This document shows positions 46,596-57,224 of a stretch of DNA of 64,000 nt, piece after piece. The number at the start of each line of letters is the position of its first letter. The first letter of the stretch is position 1. Under the pieces are notes generated by a model. The model ran no database searches and was not told where the DNA came from. It worked only from the letters and a program-made list of their open reading frames with translations. A program made the translations under genes and the position numbers. The DNA comes from Hypomyces perniciosus (Eukaryota > Ascomycota > Sordariomycetes > Hypocreales > Hypocreaceae). The DNA lies in NCBI GenBank assembly GCA_008477525.1, contig SPDT01000004.1:4092001-4156000 (forward strand), given 5' to 3'.

Positions 46596-46714
46596 ACATA
46601 CAACAGCCGGTGTTCGCCAGTGGTCACCCACCTGACTACTAATCTGCCGGTTAGTGGCTTGTCTATGGGGGAGCGGACGGGACCCCGAATTTTCCACTAC
46701 CTATGGTCGTATGT
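46596..46714 (-). rRNA. 5S rRNA copy 2
   Basis: Same length (119 nt) and orientation as copy 1. The minus strand starts ACATACGACCATAGGTAG, closer to the canonical fungal 5' end, has GTCCCGTCCGCTC and CAAGCCACTAACCGGCAG, and ends CTGTTGTATGT followed by TTTTGTCTCCTTTTTT. It is the best candidate for a functional copy, though still diverged from the usual sequence in the helix II/III region. Confidence 0.75.
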
Positions 46715-46787
46715 GCTCGGTGATAGCTTCTGTCGACCTATCATGATTCCCAACATAATCTATAGAAAACACCAAAAATACCAAAAA

Positions 46788-46877
46788 ACATACAACAGCC
46801 GGTGTTCGCTGGTGGTCACCCACTCAACTACTAATCTGCCTCTCATTGGCTTGACTATGGGAGAGCGGACGGGGAAC
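46788..46877 (-). pseudogene. 5S rRNA copy 3, 5'-truncated
   Basis: About 90 nt match the other two copies from CCCGTCCGCTCTCCCATAG to the 3' end TGTTGTATGT plus a T-run. The first 30 or so nucleotides are missing; homology stops at about 46877, next to GC-rich sequence leading into the LINE relic. Clearly non-functional. Confidence 0.75.
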
Positions 46878-46878
46878 C

Positions 46879-48860
46879 CATCCTAGTCATTGAACTTGCC
46901 TGAGGTTTTGCCGGCCCGGCCCTCCGTTGCGTGCTTGAGCCGGCCGCCGTTTTCACGGACAGGGTCGGCCCCGTCTACAGCTCCGCTACCGTTTTGTCCG
47001 GCCTCCGATACCGAAGCGCTGTAAACAAACCGTACCCCTCCTTTAGCTCCGAGAGCGCCGGAAGCAAGGCTAGACGATGGGAACTATACCCCCCTCCTAT
47101 CTCCTCTTTTTAATGAGACGAGAAGCGCCCGCTTTCCCGCCTCGTATGCTGGTACACTTTTGCATTGCATTACGGCGTTCCCCACAGCCTTCGCCTTCCT
47201 TGGATAATGGTGCTATAGAGCAGGCAAGCGCTGGTTATTACCCCCTACTATTTCTTTATTCGTTATAGTTCTCTGTGCTTTTTCGTAGCCACTGTATATA
47301 TAAAAACCTGCCCTAAGTCCTTTGTCCTCTTGTGGATGTGCGTAAACTTCTTCCTTCTTTACCTTTGCTTTGGTTAATTGCTATTTAAACCACTATTATG
47401 GCCTTCCCTACCGCCTTGACTTGTTCTAAAAATGGCATAATTTCCTCTCAAGGACCTCATCCCTTCAAGCGACCTCGCTAACGGACTTTTAATATAGATA
47501 TTGCTCTGGGTACACTAAAGCAATATCAAGCTTCCCTCCTACATCTACAGGTACCCCACCTTTTGGGTGTCTACTCACACAAAATTTCATCACTCTCTTG
47601 ACTTGCTATCGAGAAAAACACTTTCGAAATCCTTTTCTTGCCCATCTCGGGCCCCTTGAGCAAGATGGCAGATGCCTCTAACCTCTTGGACGCCCAAACC
47701 AACCAAAACACCACTGCCATCGGGCCGGCAACGACTCATCCAGGCCAAAGGGATATCACCCCGACCCTCTCAGGCATCACGAACCCATTCGTGATGCCTC
47801 TCACGCCCAAGAAGCGTCCGGCCAATAAAGTGCGCTTCAACAACGCCAAAGCCCCTAGGGTCGACTTTAGCACCGAAACTACTAAAGCCGGCTCCCAGGG
47901 AAAGCCAGCCAACTTAAACCACTCGACGTTTCCCTCTATAAACGTCTCGCAGAGCAATGCGTAGAAGAGGAGGCAATCCGAAACGCCCGCAGAGAAGTAC
48001 TGCTAGGCACCTCGGAGGCACTGGACGACTATTTTGCCTCGCTCGAAGGTAAACACTACAAAGCCGCCGCTCTACAGATCGCAAGAGCTCTCCAGAAATC
48101 TCTCATTACCTTCACGGCTGCCCAAAACTACACCTTGGGGGGTATCCCAACCCCTGAGGATTCAGGCACCGATGACGACGGCGTCCAACGGCCCCGCGCC
48201 ACGAAGAAGCAAGCTCTTAATGGCACGTGTCACCCTATAAATACAACCCCTACAGATAAGAGCGGCCTGACCCTACCTGTAGGCAACGTGGGCAAGGGCC
48301 CTGTAGCCGACAAAGCGCCATACACGGAAGTGGTCAAGCGAGGCACATAGCTAAAAAAAAATGCCCCCCTCTCTCCCAACCCCAAGAACCCGACACAGAA
48401 TAATAAGAAGAATGATAAAAGTATGGAAATCGATAACCGAATCTTCCTCCGAGTTGCCACAGAGGCCCAGCTCAGGCCAAGTCCGCTGACCCCCTAACCA
48501 TATGTAAACCGTCCCAGTATGGAGAAACAATTAATACTCAGAACTGGATTATCTCCTTCAAGGGCGAAGCCGTGGCAGGCTTCAAACTCTTCGGCTGCTC
48601 AGGCCCCGCAAAGAGACTCACATCAAAAGCACAAGTCACTCAATGCGACAAATGCTTGGGCTTCCATGACCCAAGAGCATGCAGCCTCTTGGATCCTTTT
48701 GCACAAGATCAGGCTATCTCCTATACCTAAGCTTCGCATTAAGAATGAATCTTATAAAAGGTGCCATCGTCATTCATCTCTTTTCATATGCTGCGGTACG
48801 CAGGTAGTTGAGGTGTTGTTCGGTAAGGGGATTAAGCCGCAGTTGCAATAACTCAGCCTT
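46879..48860 (+). mobile_element. LINE relic: GC-rich 5' region and broken ORF1 (gag-like, zinc knuckle)
   Basis: From ATG 47665 a plus-strand frame reads MADASNLLDAQTNQ and TPKKRPANKVRFNNAK; after one frame change near 47925 it continues LYKRLAEQCVEEEAIRNARR, LDDYFASLEGKHYKAAALQI, to a stop at 48348; then MEIDNRIFLRVATEAQLRPS and, in another frame, ISFKGEAVAGFKLFGCSG followed by the knuckle CDKCLGFHDPRAC (C-x2-C-x3-H-x4-C). This arrangement is that of ORF1 of Tad1-type non-LTR elements. No endonuclease or reverse transcriptase follows, so the element is 3'-truncated or decayed. Confidence 0.7.
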
Positions 48861-49586
48861 GTTTGCCACTCTGGAACAGAACAGACGCGCTCGGCCACGC
48901 CGCAAACAGGTGATATCAATATTTAGATCGATGCTATAAAGTACGATATGCAGATTTATGACAGTAAGGCTTTTATCTCCCTTCCCTCGCCACGTGGCTG
49001 TGCGGTATTACAACGGTGAATACTCGCGCCTCCCGGCTCTGGGCAGTTTCGGGTGTCTAAACCGTTATCTCTATTGTCAAACACTTGATGGACTATCTAA
49101 AATTAACGCAGTATTAACATCTTATAATTTCAGTCCCCACAATAAAAGAGATATTCCTAGTAGTCGCACCCAAAAAAGTTATCTTATGGTCTAGGGTGGG
49201 TATCTTTTATCCTAGGATGTCTCTCATTCCAATCCCCAGCAAGTAGGTACTTTATAGCTAAAAGAGCATAGGCAGCCCTTAAAGGGCGAGCCTGGGGATA
49301 TTAATTACTATTATTCTTTTCCCCGATTGGTATGTTTTGATGGTTTCTGAAAGCTACTGCCCTGCAAGCCGGAGATCCTTCATGAATGGAGTGAAAAATT
49401 CCGTTTAGCTACAGAGCAATTTACTTAATAATAAGAGGATTGCGGTAAAGAGAATAGAGCTCCAACAGGCAAGCTAAGGTGAATATTAATACCCTGTTAC
49501 AAAAACTAGCTACGATATCTTGGATAATGCAACCCCCGATGAATAAATTAAAATGCTAGAGATCCTTGAGATGTTACCCCAATACC
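48861..49586. other. AT-rich decayed DNA
   Basis: About 730 bases with many TA/TAG words and no open frame of note; probably mutated repeat sequence. Also holds the 3' flank of the LysM gene. Confidence 0.4.
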
Positions 49587-51046
49587 TCAAAGCACTCCTA
49601 CACAAATATACGTCTCAGCCCACATGCCACGGCAATCTGGCCCAACAGCCGGGTTCCACTTATACAGGTTTGCAAGTGTGACCTTATATTTCGACTGGAT
49701 GACTGGGCAAGTCTGGCCCAGCTCTATGTAGTGAAACGTTTTGCAGTTTGTAACCATACCTGGCTGGATCGGGGTGGGTGTCTTGATACCATTGCCCGGG
49801 TTGGTTGGAGTCGGGGTATAGCCGATGACCGACACACAGGCGTACGCGTTGGCCCACAAGCCCTCACAGTTGCTGCCGGCCTTGGGGTTCCATTTCAGAA
49901 ATAGGGCTGCAGTAATACCATTCTTAGTGACAATGTCGGCGCAAGAATCACCGGGCTTCACAGAGTAAAACTTATTGCAGTTGTCAACGATGTCTGGCTG
50001 GGTTGGCGTTGGCGTCTGGATCCCGTTGCCGGGGTTGGTTGGTGTCGGCTCGTAGCCGATGATGGAAACGCAGGCATATGCCTCAGCCCAGAGGCCGCCA
50101 CAGTTACTACCGGCAGCGGGATTCCATTGTTGGAACTGTGCGAGGGTGATGCCATTCTTAGAGGCAATTAAGGAGCAGTCCTCGCCCTGCTCTACAAAGT
50201 GAAACTTGTTACAGTTGTCGACGATGTTGGGCTGTGTGGGCTGGGGCGTCTGGATCCTAGAAATAGAATGCATAGTTAGTCTCAATCTCTGTAGAGATAC
50301 ACTCGTAGAGTAGATTTCTTACCCATTGGGTGGCTTAGTAGACGTTGGCTGAGGCACCGAAGAGGTACGAGTAGCCTCGCGGCCAATGATAGAGACGCAA
50401 GCGTAGGCCTCAGACCAGAGACCGGCGCAGTTACTCCCAGCTTTCGGGTTCCATGCCAGAAACTCCGCGATGGTAATTCCGTGAGAGTCAGCAATACCAG
50501 CGCAGGTGTCACCGGATTGGACAAGATAAAATACATTGCAGTTGGACACAATGTCGGGTTGTGTTGGCTTTGGGGTCTCAATACCTAAGCAGGCCAGTTA
50601 GTGAAGCATTGTCGATAGTCTGCGCCGCATATTACCATTAGGTGGATTGGTTGGTGTTGGGGATACTGATGGCTCAGGCTCAAACGCGGCCTCCACGCAG
50701 TAAGAGCGCCCAATAGTAAGCCCTCCACAGGCACTCGTGATGGATGGGTTCTACGTAGTCTCAGATCAGCCTCAGTGCTCGTTTATCGCTTGGTGAGACT
50801 TTGAACTGAACAATCAACACTCACCCATCGTCGGAATTGCTCGATTGTGATTAGATTTTCCTCGAGCAATTCATCGCACGGCATGAACTCGTTGTAGTCA
50901 TGCCACCACGTACAATGAGGCGTTGTGTCCTTCTCGTACGGGTTGCTTGGCGTCGAAGCTCGCGAGTCAAGACGGACGCCTGCTACAGCCCCGAGCGCCA
51001 ACTCGATACTGCCGAGAAGCAACAAGCTGCTTCTGAGAGAAATCAT
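49587..51046 (-). CDS. Secreted multi-LysM protein (five LysM-like units)
   Basis: 422 aa from exons 51046-50825, 50750-50636, 50584-50323 and 50256-49587. LysM modules bind chitin oligomers; secreted fungal LysM proteins hide chitin from hosts or act in wall biology. Signal peptide MISLRSSLLLLGSIELALGA. A divergent first unit (HCTWWHDYNEFMPCDELL) is followed by four regular units, each with the pattern NCN-x-FY-x-V-x-G-D-x-C, then GITxAxFLxWNP and AGSNCxGLWAEAYACVSIIG. Units are joined by Thr/Pro-rich linkers (PTPTNPGNGIQTPTPTQP). No catalytic domain is attached. Exons 2 and 3 end at linker-Gly codons, consistent with exon-wise module duplication. It lies between a LINE relic and a chromovirus. 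Confidence 0.9.
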
Positions 51047-51743
51047 AATGCTAAGCCGCTACCTAAACAAGAGGAATCAAGGAGACCAAGAATAGCTGAA
51101 GAATAACCCAGTGGTGTTTTGATGAGAGTTCTCCACGATTGTTTATATGGGGACTTGGACATTTCCGAGTCTCTCATGTCACCTTTTACACTAGGACACA
51201 ATTTCCGAGATTGACCCAACACCTTGAAAATTCTTTCTTCATTCCATGATCAAATAATTCTGTAGGCCGTTGCATTGGTGTGTATGGATGCTCTGTGGCG
51301 GAACTGTTACTCTGAGCCTCACATTCGCCAAGACTCTGACCAAGAATAAGATGCAGGAGGAGCATGAGGGACTCGTGTTCAAAAATTCTATCAGGTAATC
51401 CTTTCGGATCAGATTGCCTCTTTAAGATATTACAATGCAAGGATATATGTATGCCTCTGTGAACGAGGGGATGCTGTAGGCCTATACGGAGTACGGAGTA
51501 CGGACCAGGTGGATCGTGCATGCAGACTAAGATGACCTATGTAACCGAATACTACTCCGTACCTTATTCCCCATGCAATTTACTAGGCAGTACACTACGG
51601 ACCCTGTTTGATTGTAAGAAGTGGGGACCCAGCCACACACCGCCCCACCAGGTAACCGGTATATACCCTACTAACAGCTTAACAGTCTTTTAAGGTCAGC
51701 GGTGTATAGGGTAGCCTAATTAATAGGTAGTAATACTAATACA
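51047..51743. other. LysM promoter region and retroelement flank
   Basis: About 700 bases. TACGGAGTACGGAGTA at 51485-51500 and TACTCCGTA at 51553-51561. Probable 5-bp target duplication ATACA at 51739-51743 before the LTR. Confidence 0.5.
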
Positions 51744-51965
51744 TGTAACGGGTGTAGCCTAACTGGAAAGCACGCAGTTAGGGCACCTCTGTATTGTCTA
51801 TCTATAGCTGAAGGAAGGAAGCTCTATACTAGCTATGTATGCGTTATATAGTTGTGCGTATAGGGTTGTGGCCGAGGTGGTTTCCTAATTAGGCAAGCGG
51901 TCTAGTATTGGTCGTATTTCCGGATTCGGCATAGTCGTGATTCCGGGAGACATAGCCTAGCCTGT
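51744..51965 (-). repeat. Chromovirus LTR (3' LTR relative to the element)
   Basis: Begins TGTAACGGGTGTAGCC and ends CCTAGCCTGT. Differs from the other LTR at only about three transitions in 222 bp. Not AT-shifted like the interior. Confidence 0.88.
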
Positions 51966-52044
51966 AATATTACCCCCCCTTCTTACAGTAGCTCTCTCTT
52001 TGGGCGCCGTTGCTTCGCTGGCGTATAGCTGTTAAGTGGCCTAT

Positions 52045-52190
52045 CGTTAGATTCGATTAGGCTATATTTAGATATATAGTCGTCGAGGGCTGCTGTATCT
52101 TCAAGTATATATATCGGTTCCCAGGTTAGCTCTATATATCCTTTCCACTGTATTAATGCTTCGCGGAAAAAGCTGCGACCTTACTGCTTA
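52045..52190 (-). pseudogene. Chromodomain of the chromovirus integrase
   Basis: Minus-strand reading gives WKGYIELTWEP, the W-x-GY and TWEP aromatic-cage signature of chromodomains, followed by an Asp/Leu-rich helix (ALDDYISKYSLIESNDRP) and a basic end. The frame is open over this part, unlike most of the element. Confidence 0.7.
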
Positions 52191-53599
52191 GTCCTCGCGC
52201 AGAGGACCTCTTTAACTTCCTATTCATCCTCGCCATCCACTTATATTAGTGGTGGTTAAAGGTTATCTGAAATCTAGCCTAGAAGGGGGTTATCGGCCGC
52301 TCTTTTTAACAGGTTAACGTAAAATCGCGGGTATATACTAGTTAATATGCCCAGTTCCACTATATAAAGGCTAATAACCTTTATTACTATATACTTATAA
52401 TATAAAGCATTAAGCTTTTTAAAAGGCCAGGGAGTATTATAGTTGCTAAAGTATAGCCAGACTTTATCTCCTACTTTATATCTTTTAAAAGGGCCTCGCC
52501 ACTAGTTCGCAGAGTCTTTATAGCGTTATTGCGTAGTGGTAAATACTGCTTAGGCAAAAGCGGTTACTCTTTCTAGTCTCTTAACTATTTCTTTTACAGC
52601 CTTTTCCTCTAAGTCCTTTAATCTAATAGCTTTATTTTCTTTTATATATAGCTAAAGGGGTTTTATATAATAGCTATATTTAAAGAAAAAGGGGCTTATT
52701 TAGATAGCTGTATGTTCGCGGTTATTTAAAGCTAATTACACTGCTAGGAGGAGGTCTCCCCAATCGCTTTAAGAGTAGTCTATATATACTCTAAGGTATA
52801 TTTAGATCTCTTAGTTACTCCTTTCTAGTCCGCTATCGGTCTATAGGTAATACGCCATACTTAGGCGTTACTGGGTTCCTGCTAGTTTACAGAAAGCTCT
52901 CTAAAAGCAGCTAGTTTAATTAAATCCTTAATCGCTAACTATAGACTAAGGCATTTTATAGAATTAATAGTAGCATTAAAGGAACCTCTTTATATATACT
53001 TCTGCCTCTATACTCTCTATTACCTTAAAGGTAATATTCTTAATAAGCCAGTTAATAATAACCTAAAGGTATTATACCTATATTAATCCTATAAATAGTA
53101 GGTTAACTATAAAGTCTATAGCTAGGTTACTGCAGATATACTAGGGAATAGGTAGTGGTTTAAAGAGTCCTCGCTTATAGCTTCTCTATACTTTTCCTTT
53201 TCTGTATATACTGCAGTTATAAAGGAATTGTTAGACTATACTGCTAATTCCTAGCTAAAAAAACCTATAGGAAATAATAGCTAGGGTTCTGTTATAACCT
53301 AAATGGCCTAAGACTGCAGCGTTGTGTTTTACTTGTATAATATAAATGCGCAGTATTTCGCCTTCTTTTTCAGTTATAGCTAATACCTAGATATAGTCTT
53401 AGAATATTAATTTCTATTCCTTATTAATTATATATTCTAATATCTATACTTTAAATTAAAGGTCTGTAAGGAGGGAGCGCTCTTCTTTCCTAACTGCAGC
53501 ATATACCTATCAATATATTAAATCCTTCTAAATCGTTAGGTTCTATAGGTCTTCTAGTTCCTCGTTTCTGTTAAATACGCGCATTAAAGGGAGATTAAT

Positions 53600-55071
53600 A
53601 TTGCTGTCCTTAAATCTCTATATCGCTAGTGCGGCTAGGATAAGTTATATATAGCAGTTTAATTTACGCTTATCGCCTTTATTAAGTGGAAGGTCTTATT
53701 CCCTGCGGCTTAATATATCGGGAGCGGCTGCCTTGCTGCCTGGCCTATATTGGATTATAAAATTAAACTAGGAAAGGAACTCTGCCTAGCGCGTCTGTTA
53801 TTCAGAGAGTTTCCTGCACGTTATAAAGAACTGCAAGTTCTTATAGTTTAAAATAACTGTAAAGGGGTTGCAGCTATATAGCTTTACTCTCTACTCTTTT
53901 AGACAGTAAATTACTGCCAGCATTTCCTTATTATAAATAGGATAGTTATATTTAACAGGGCTTAGCTTCTATAAATAGTAAACTATAGCGTAATATTCTC
54001 CCTTTTTATTCTTTTATAGGAGGACTCCTCTTAAAGTATATCTTAAATAGTCTACTTTAATAAAGGTGCGTTTTATAGGATTTTAAACTTATAGTATAAA
54101 GGCTTCGATAAAGAGGCGTTTAAGCTCCTGGAAAGCTGCTTTTTTTATACTTTTCTACTAAAAGGGGGTCCTTTTCTTAATTAGCTTTATAAGCAGGTAA
54201 ACTATCTAAAAGAACCTAGGGATAAATATCTAATAGTAATTAATAAAGTTAAAGAAGCTTTAGACTTTTATTACTGTTATAGGTGCCTGCTACTCGCTAA
54301 TAGCTTACTGCTTTTTAAGGTTACAGGCAATTCCTTTACTAGTATATATAATAAACCTAAAGTATTTAATCTCTTTCTATATAAACGCGCACTTCTTAAG
54401 ATCTAGGTATAGCCTAGTATTAGCGAGGGCGTGTAAAACTCGCCAGACCTTCTTTATATAGTCCTTTTATAACCTATTAGTATAGATTAAGATATTATTA
54501 AGGTATATAGACGCGAAGTCGTCTAAAAAGGGGCGTAATACCTGGTTAATATACCGTTAAAACGCTGCTAGTGCGCTAGTAAGTCTAAATAGAAATACCT
54601 GCCACTTATATAGGCTATAGTATATATAAAATGCAGTCTTATATTCTTTTCTTTTTGCGACTTTAATTTTATAAAACACAGCTACTATATCTAGCTTTAT
54701 AAACCACTTCGCTTTCGTTGAGCTGTTAAGGGTTTTAGAAAAAAGGGGGAGGGGGTAGTAATTTTACTGCATTATTGCATTTAAGGCGCGGTAGTTTACG
54801 CAAAAGCGAATTCCTCCTTTAAGTTTCTGAATAAAGAGGACAGGGGCTATGGCGGCTAAGCTGCTAGCTCAAATAAATCCCTTATCGAGTAAATCAAGGA
54901 GGGTCTTCTATAACACTAATAGTTCCTCGCGTAATATACTATAAAGGGGGCCCCAAAAGAGTTCTAGTTTTTTACTATATTTATCGGCTTTTAAGGGAAT
55001 CTATAAATCGACTTTAAGGCAGTATAGTAGAAGCTTAATAGCTTCTTTTATAGAGAATAGCAAATAGAACT
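53600..55071 (-). pseudogene. Reverse transcriptase / RNase H region, mutated
   Basis: Recognisable minus-strand pieces separated by stops. RT palm: [15 protein letters not shown] and FIKLDIVAVFYKIKVAKRKE. The YxDD catalytic pair reads Asn-Asn, as expected from G-to-A changes on this strand. RNase H: YAIVYYL, KLSPVKYNYPIYNKEML. Inactive. Confidence 0.75.
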
Positions 55072-55652
55072 TGTTAAAAAGGAGGGCTAAAAAGTAAGGA
55101 TTTTAGTGTAATTGGGTAACCTTCCTATTCTGGCTAGACCCGGAATTAGGCCCGACGCTAGGACCGAGTTCCGGAGGAACTTCGGTGTAAGTCAGGAAAT
55201 TTCTGTTATCTTCAACGATAACAATTGAGCTAGGACCAGCTACCCCGCCTACCCTAGACTCAATACAATGGCCACAATGGCTATTGTGAAAAATCTGACC
55301 AAAATGGTTTCCTGTTTGTATGGCCGTGAGTCGATTTAGCCGATTTCCCATATAAATGAATTTTGCGGAAAATAGGAACGGGGCCACGAACCCAATTCTG
55401 CCACTGCATTCCTATTGTCTAGTCGGAGGACTATTGTAGAAGACAAAGCTATTGTTCATACAATTCACTTCTACACCAGCCGCACGTCACTAGATATTCT
55501 ATAGCTTTCTAGCTATTAGTTCAGTTACAATTCAATTGTTCATCCATTGTTAACCCAACTAGACTCTCAGTCGTTTCCTTATTGCTGCGTTGGGTGCACC
55601 TTCCTAGAAGCTGCACTTAAATGAGGTTTAGTATAACCTTGTTATTTCAACA
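55072..55652 (-). mobile_element. 581-bp solo-LTR-like element, copy A (nested)
   Basis: Read on the minus strand it runs from TGTTGAAATAACAAGG to CTCCTTTTTAACA. About 95% identical to copy B in inverse orientation, and exactly the same length. Inserted in the chromovirus interior. GC content is clearly higher than the surrounding AT-rich DNA. Its minus strand holds an open frame reading FLFSAKFIYMGNRLNRL and LTYTEVPPELGPSVGPN. No clean target duplication is seen at its ends. Confidence 0.75.
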
Positions 55653-56279
55653 ACTTTATAAAACCTTTATTTTATAGGTTTTAAAATATAAAGACATTAT
55701 AGGCAATAAATAAATTAACTATTTAATTAAATAAAGCGCAGCCTTTTTTACTATATTATAAAATTAAATTATAATTATATATATTAAAAACTAAATTAAA
55801 AAAAGTTATAAAAGTAAAAAAGCAGGATTAGTTTAATAAAACTTTAAAAGGCTATAAATAATAAAAGTTTAAAGCTTTAACTTCCCTTTTAAAATTTAAA
55901 CTCCTATACTTTATCTTTTATAAGCTTTTAGCAGAAAAATTAAAATATAAAAACTTTTAAAAATACTATAAATACTTTAAATATAATAAAAAGTTTATTT
56001 ATAAATATAATAAACTAAAAAGATAAAGCTATTTTATAGAATATAAAATAGTTAAATATTTCCTTTTAAATATCCCTTTAAAAGAGACCCCCCTCTTTTA
56101 CCTACTTAAACTTATAGGAAGTAAGGCCTTTTAATAACTAATAAAGGAAGCGGACCTTTATAGTCCTCCTTTAATAGAAATAGATTAATACTATTTAAAT
56201 TAACGCTTTTTCTTTTATAAATTAAAACTCAGCAAACAGTAACGCAAGCCGCTAGCTTTAATATCCTATTGCCTATAAA
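55653..56279. other. AT-saturated chromovirus interior (gag side)
   Basis: More than 80% A+T by eye, full of TAAA/TTTA words and stops on both strands. Expected to be the gag region but no motif survives. Confidence 0.5.
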
Positions 56280-56505
56280 TGTAACGGGTGTAGCCTAACT
56301 GGAAAGCACGCAGTTAGGGCACCTCTGTATTGTCTATCTATAGCTGAAGGAAGGAAGCTCTATACTAGCTATGTATGCGTTATATAGTTGTGCGTATAGG
56401 GTTGTGGCCGAGGTGGTTTCCTAATTAGGTAAGCGGTCTAGTATTGGTCGTATTTCCGGATTCGGCGTAGTCGTGATTCCGGGAGACATGGCCTAGCCTG
56501 TGACA
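56280..56505 (-). repeat. Chromovirus LTR (5' LTR relative to the element)
   Basis: Begins TGTAACGGG and ends CCTGTGACA, giving TG...CA ends. Flanked by ATAAA at 56506-56510, one mismatch from ATACA on the far side. Confidence 0.85.
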
Positions 56506-56643
56506 ATAAAGGATTTATATAATTAGCTTACTTAGTGGATATAAATAATAAAACAAATAAACAAACAAATATCCAACTTAAGAAAAGAAGCTTAACGGCA
56601 GCGCTGCACTTTAAGCACGTTGCTTTTCTTGAAATTATAGTTC

Positions 56644-57224
56644 TGTTAAAATAACAAGGTTATACTGAACCTCATTTAAGTGCAGCTTCAAGGAAGGTGC
56701 ACCCAACGCAGCAATAAGGAAACGACTGAGAGTCTAATTGGGTTAATAATGGATAAACAAGTGAATTGTAACTGAACTAATAGCTAGAAAGCTATAGAAT
56801 ATCTAGTGACGTGCGGCTGGTGTAGAAGTGAATTGTATGAACAATAGCTTTGTCTTCTACAATAGTCCTCCGACCTAATAATAGGTGTGCAGTGGCAGAA
56901 TTGGGTTTATGGCCGCATTCCTATTTTCCGCAAAATTCATTTGTATGGGAAATCGGTCAAATCGACTCACGGCCATACAAACAGGAAACCATTTTGGTCA
57001 GATTTTTCACAATGGCCATTATGCCCATTGTATTGAGTCTAGGGTAGGCGGGGTAGCCGATCCTAGCTCAATTGTTATCGTTGAGGATCACAGAAATTTC
57101 CTGACTTACACCGAAGTTCCTCCGGAACTCGGTCCTAGCGTCGGGCCTAATTCCGGGTCTAGCCAGAATAGGAAGGTTACCCAATTACACAGAAATCCTT
57201 GCTTTTTAGCCCTCCTTTTTAACA
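56644..57224 (+). mobile_element. 581-bp solo-LTR-like element, copy B, with 5-bp target duplication
   Basis: Runs TGTTAAAATAACAAGG to CCTTTTTAACA (TG...CA ends) and is flanked by AGTTC on both sides (56639-56643 and 57225-57229), a perfect 5-bp target duplication typical of LTR-retroelement integration. Contains a plus-strand open frame up to 57259 reading FLFSAKFICMGNRSNRL and NRNFLTYTE-like segments shared with copy A. No internal retroelement genes are attached, so it is a solo LTR or a small non-autonomous element. Confidence 0.78.

Larger units (their letters stand above)
51744..56505 (-). mobile_element. Ty3/gypsy chromovirus, interior heavily C-to-T mutated (RIP-like)
   Basis: Direct repeats of 222+ bp (51744-51965 and 56280-56501) bound about 4.3 kb of very AT-rich DNA. 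Translating the minus strand shows retroelement motifs: [15 protein letters not shown] of reverse transcriptase near 54780-54830, IYLNNILIYTN where YxDD is expected near 54490, an RNase H piece PVKYNYPIYNKEMLAVIY near 53920, and an integrase-type chromodomain near 52045-52190 (FREALIQWKGYIEL, TWEPIYILEDTAALDDY). Stops are everywhere, so it is dead. Flanks ATACA and ATAAA could be a decayed 5-bp target duplication. A solo-LTR-like element is nested at 55072-55652. Confidence 0.88.

Noticed and set aside
51850..51965. A-box-like TGGCCGAGGTGG inside the chromovirus LTR, hinting at tRNA origin
   Set aside because: No matching B box at proper spacing and no cloverleaf; LTR context explains the sequence.
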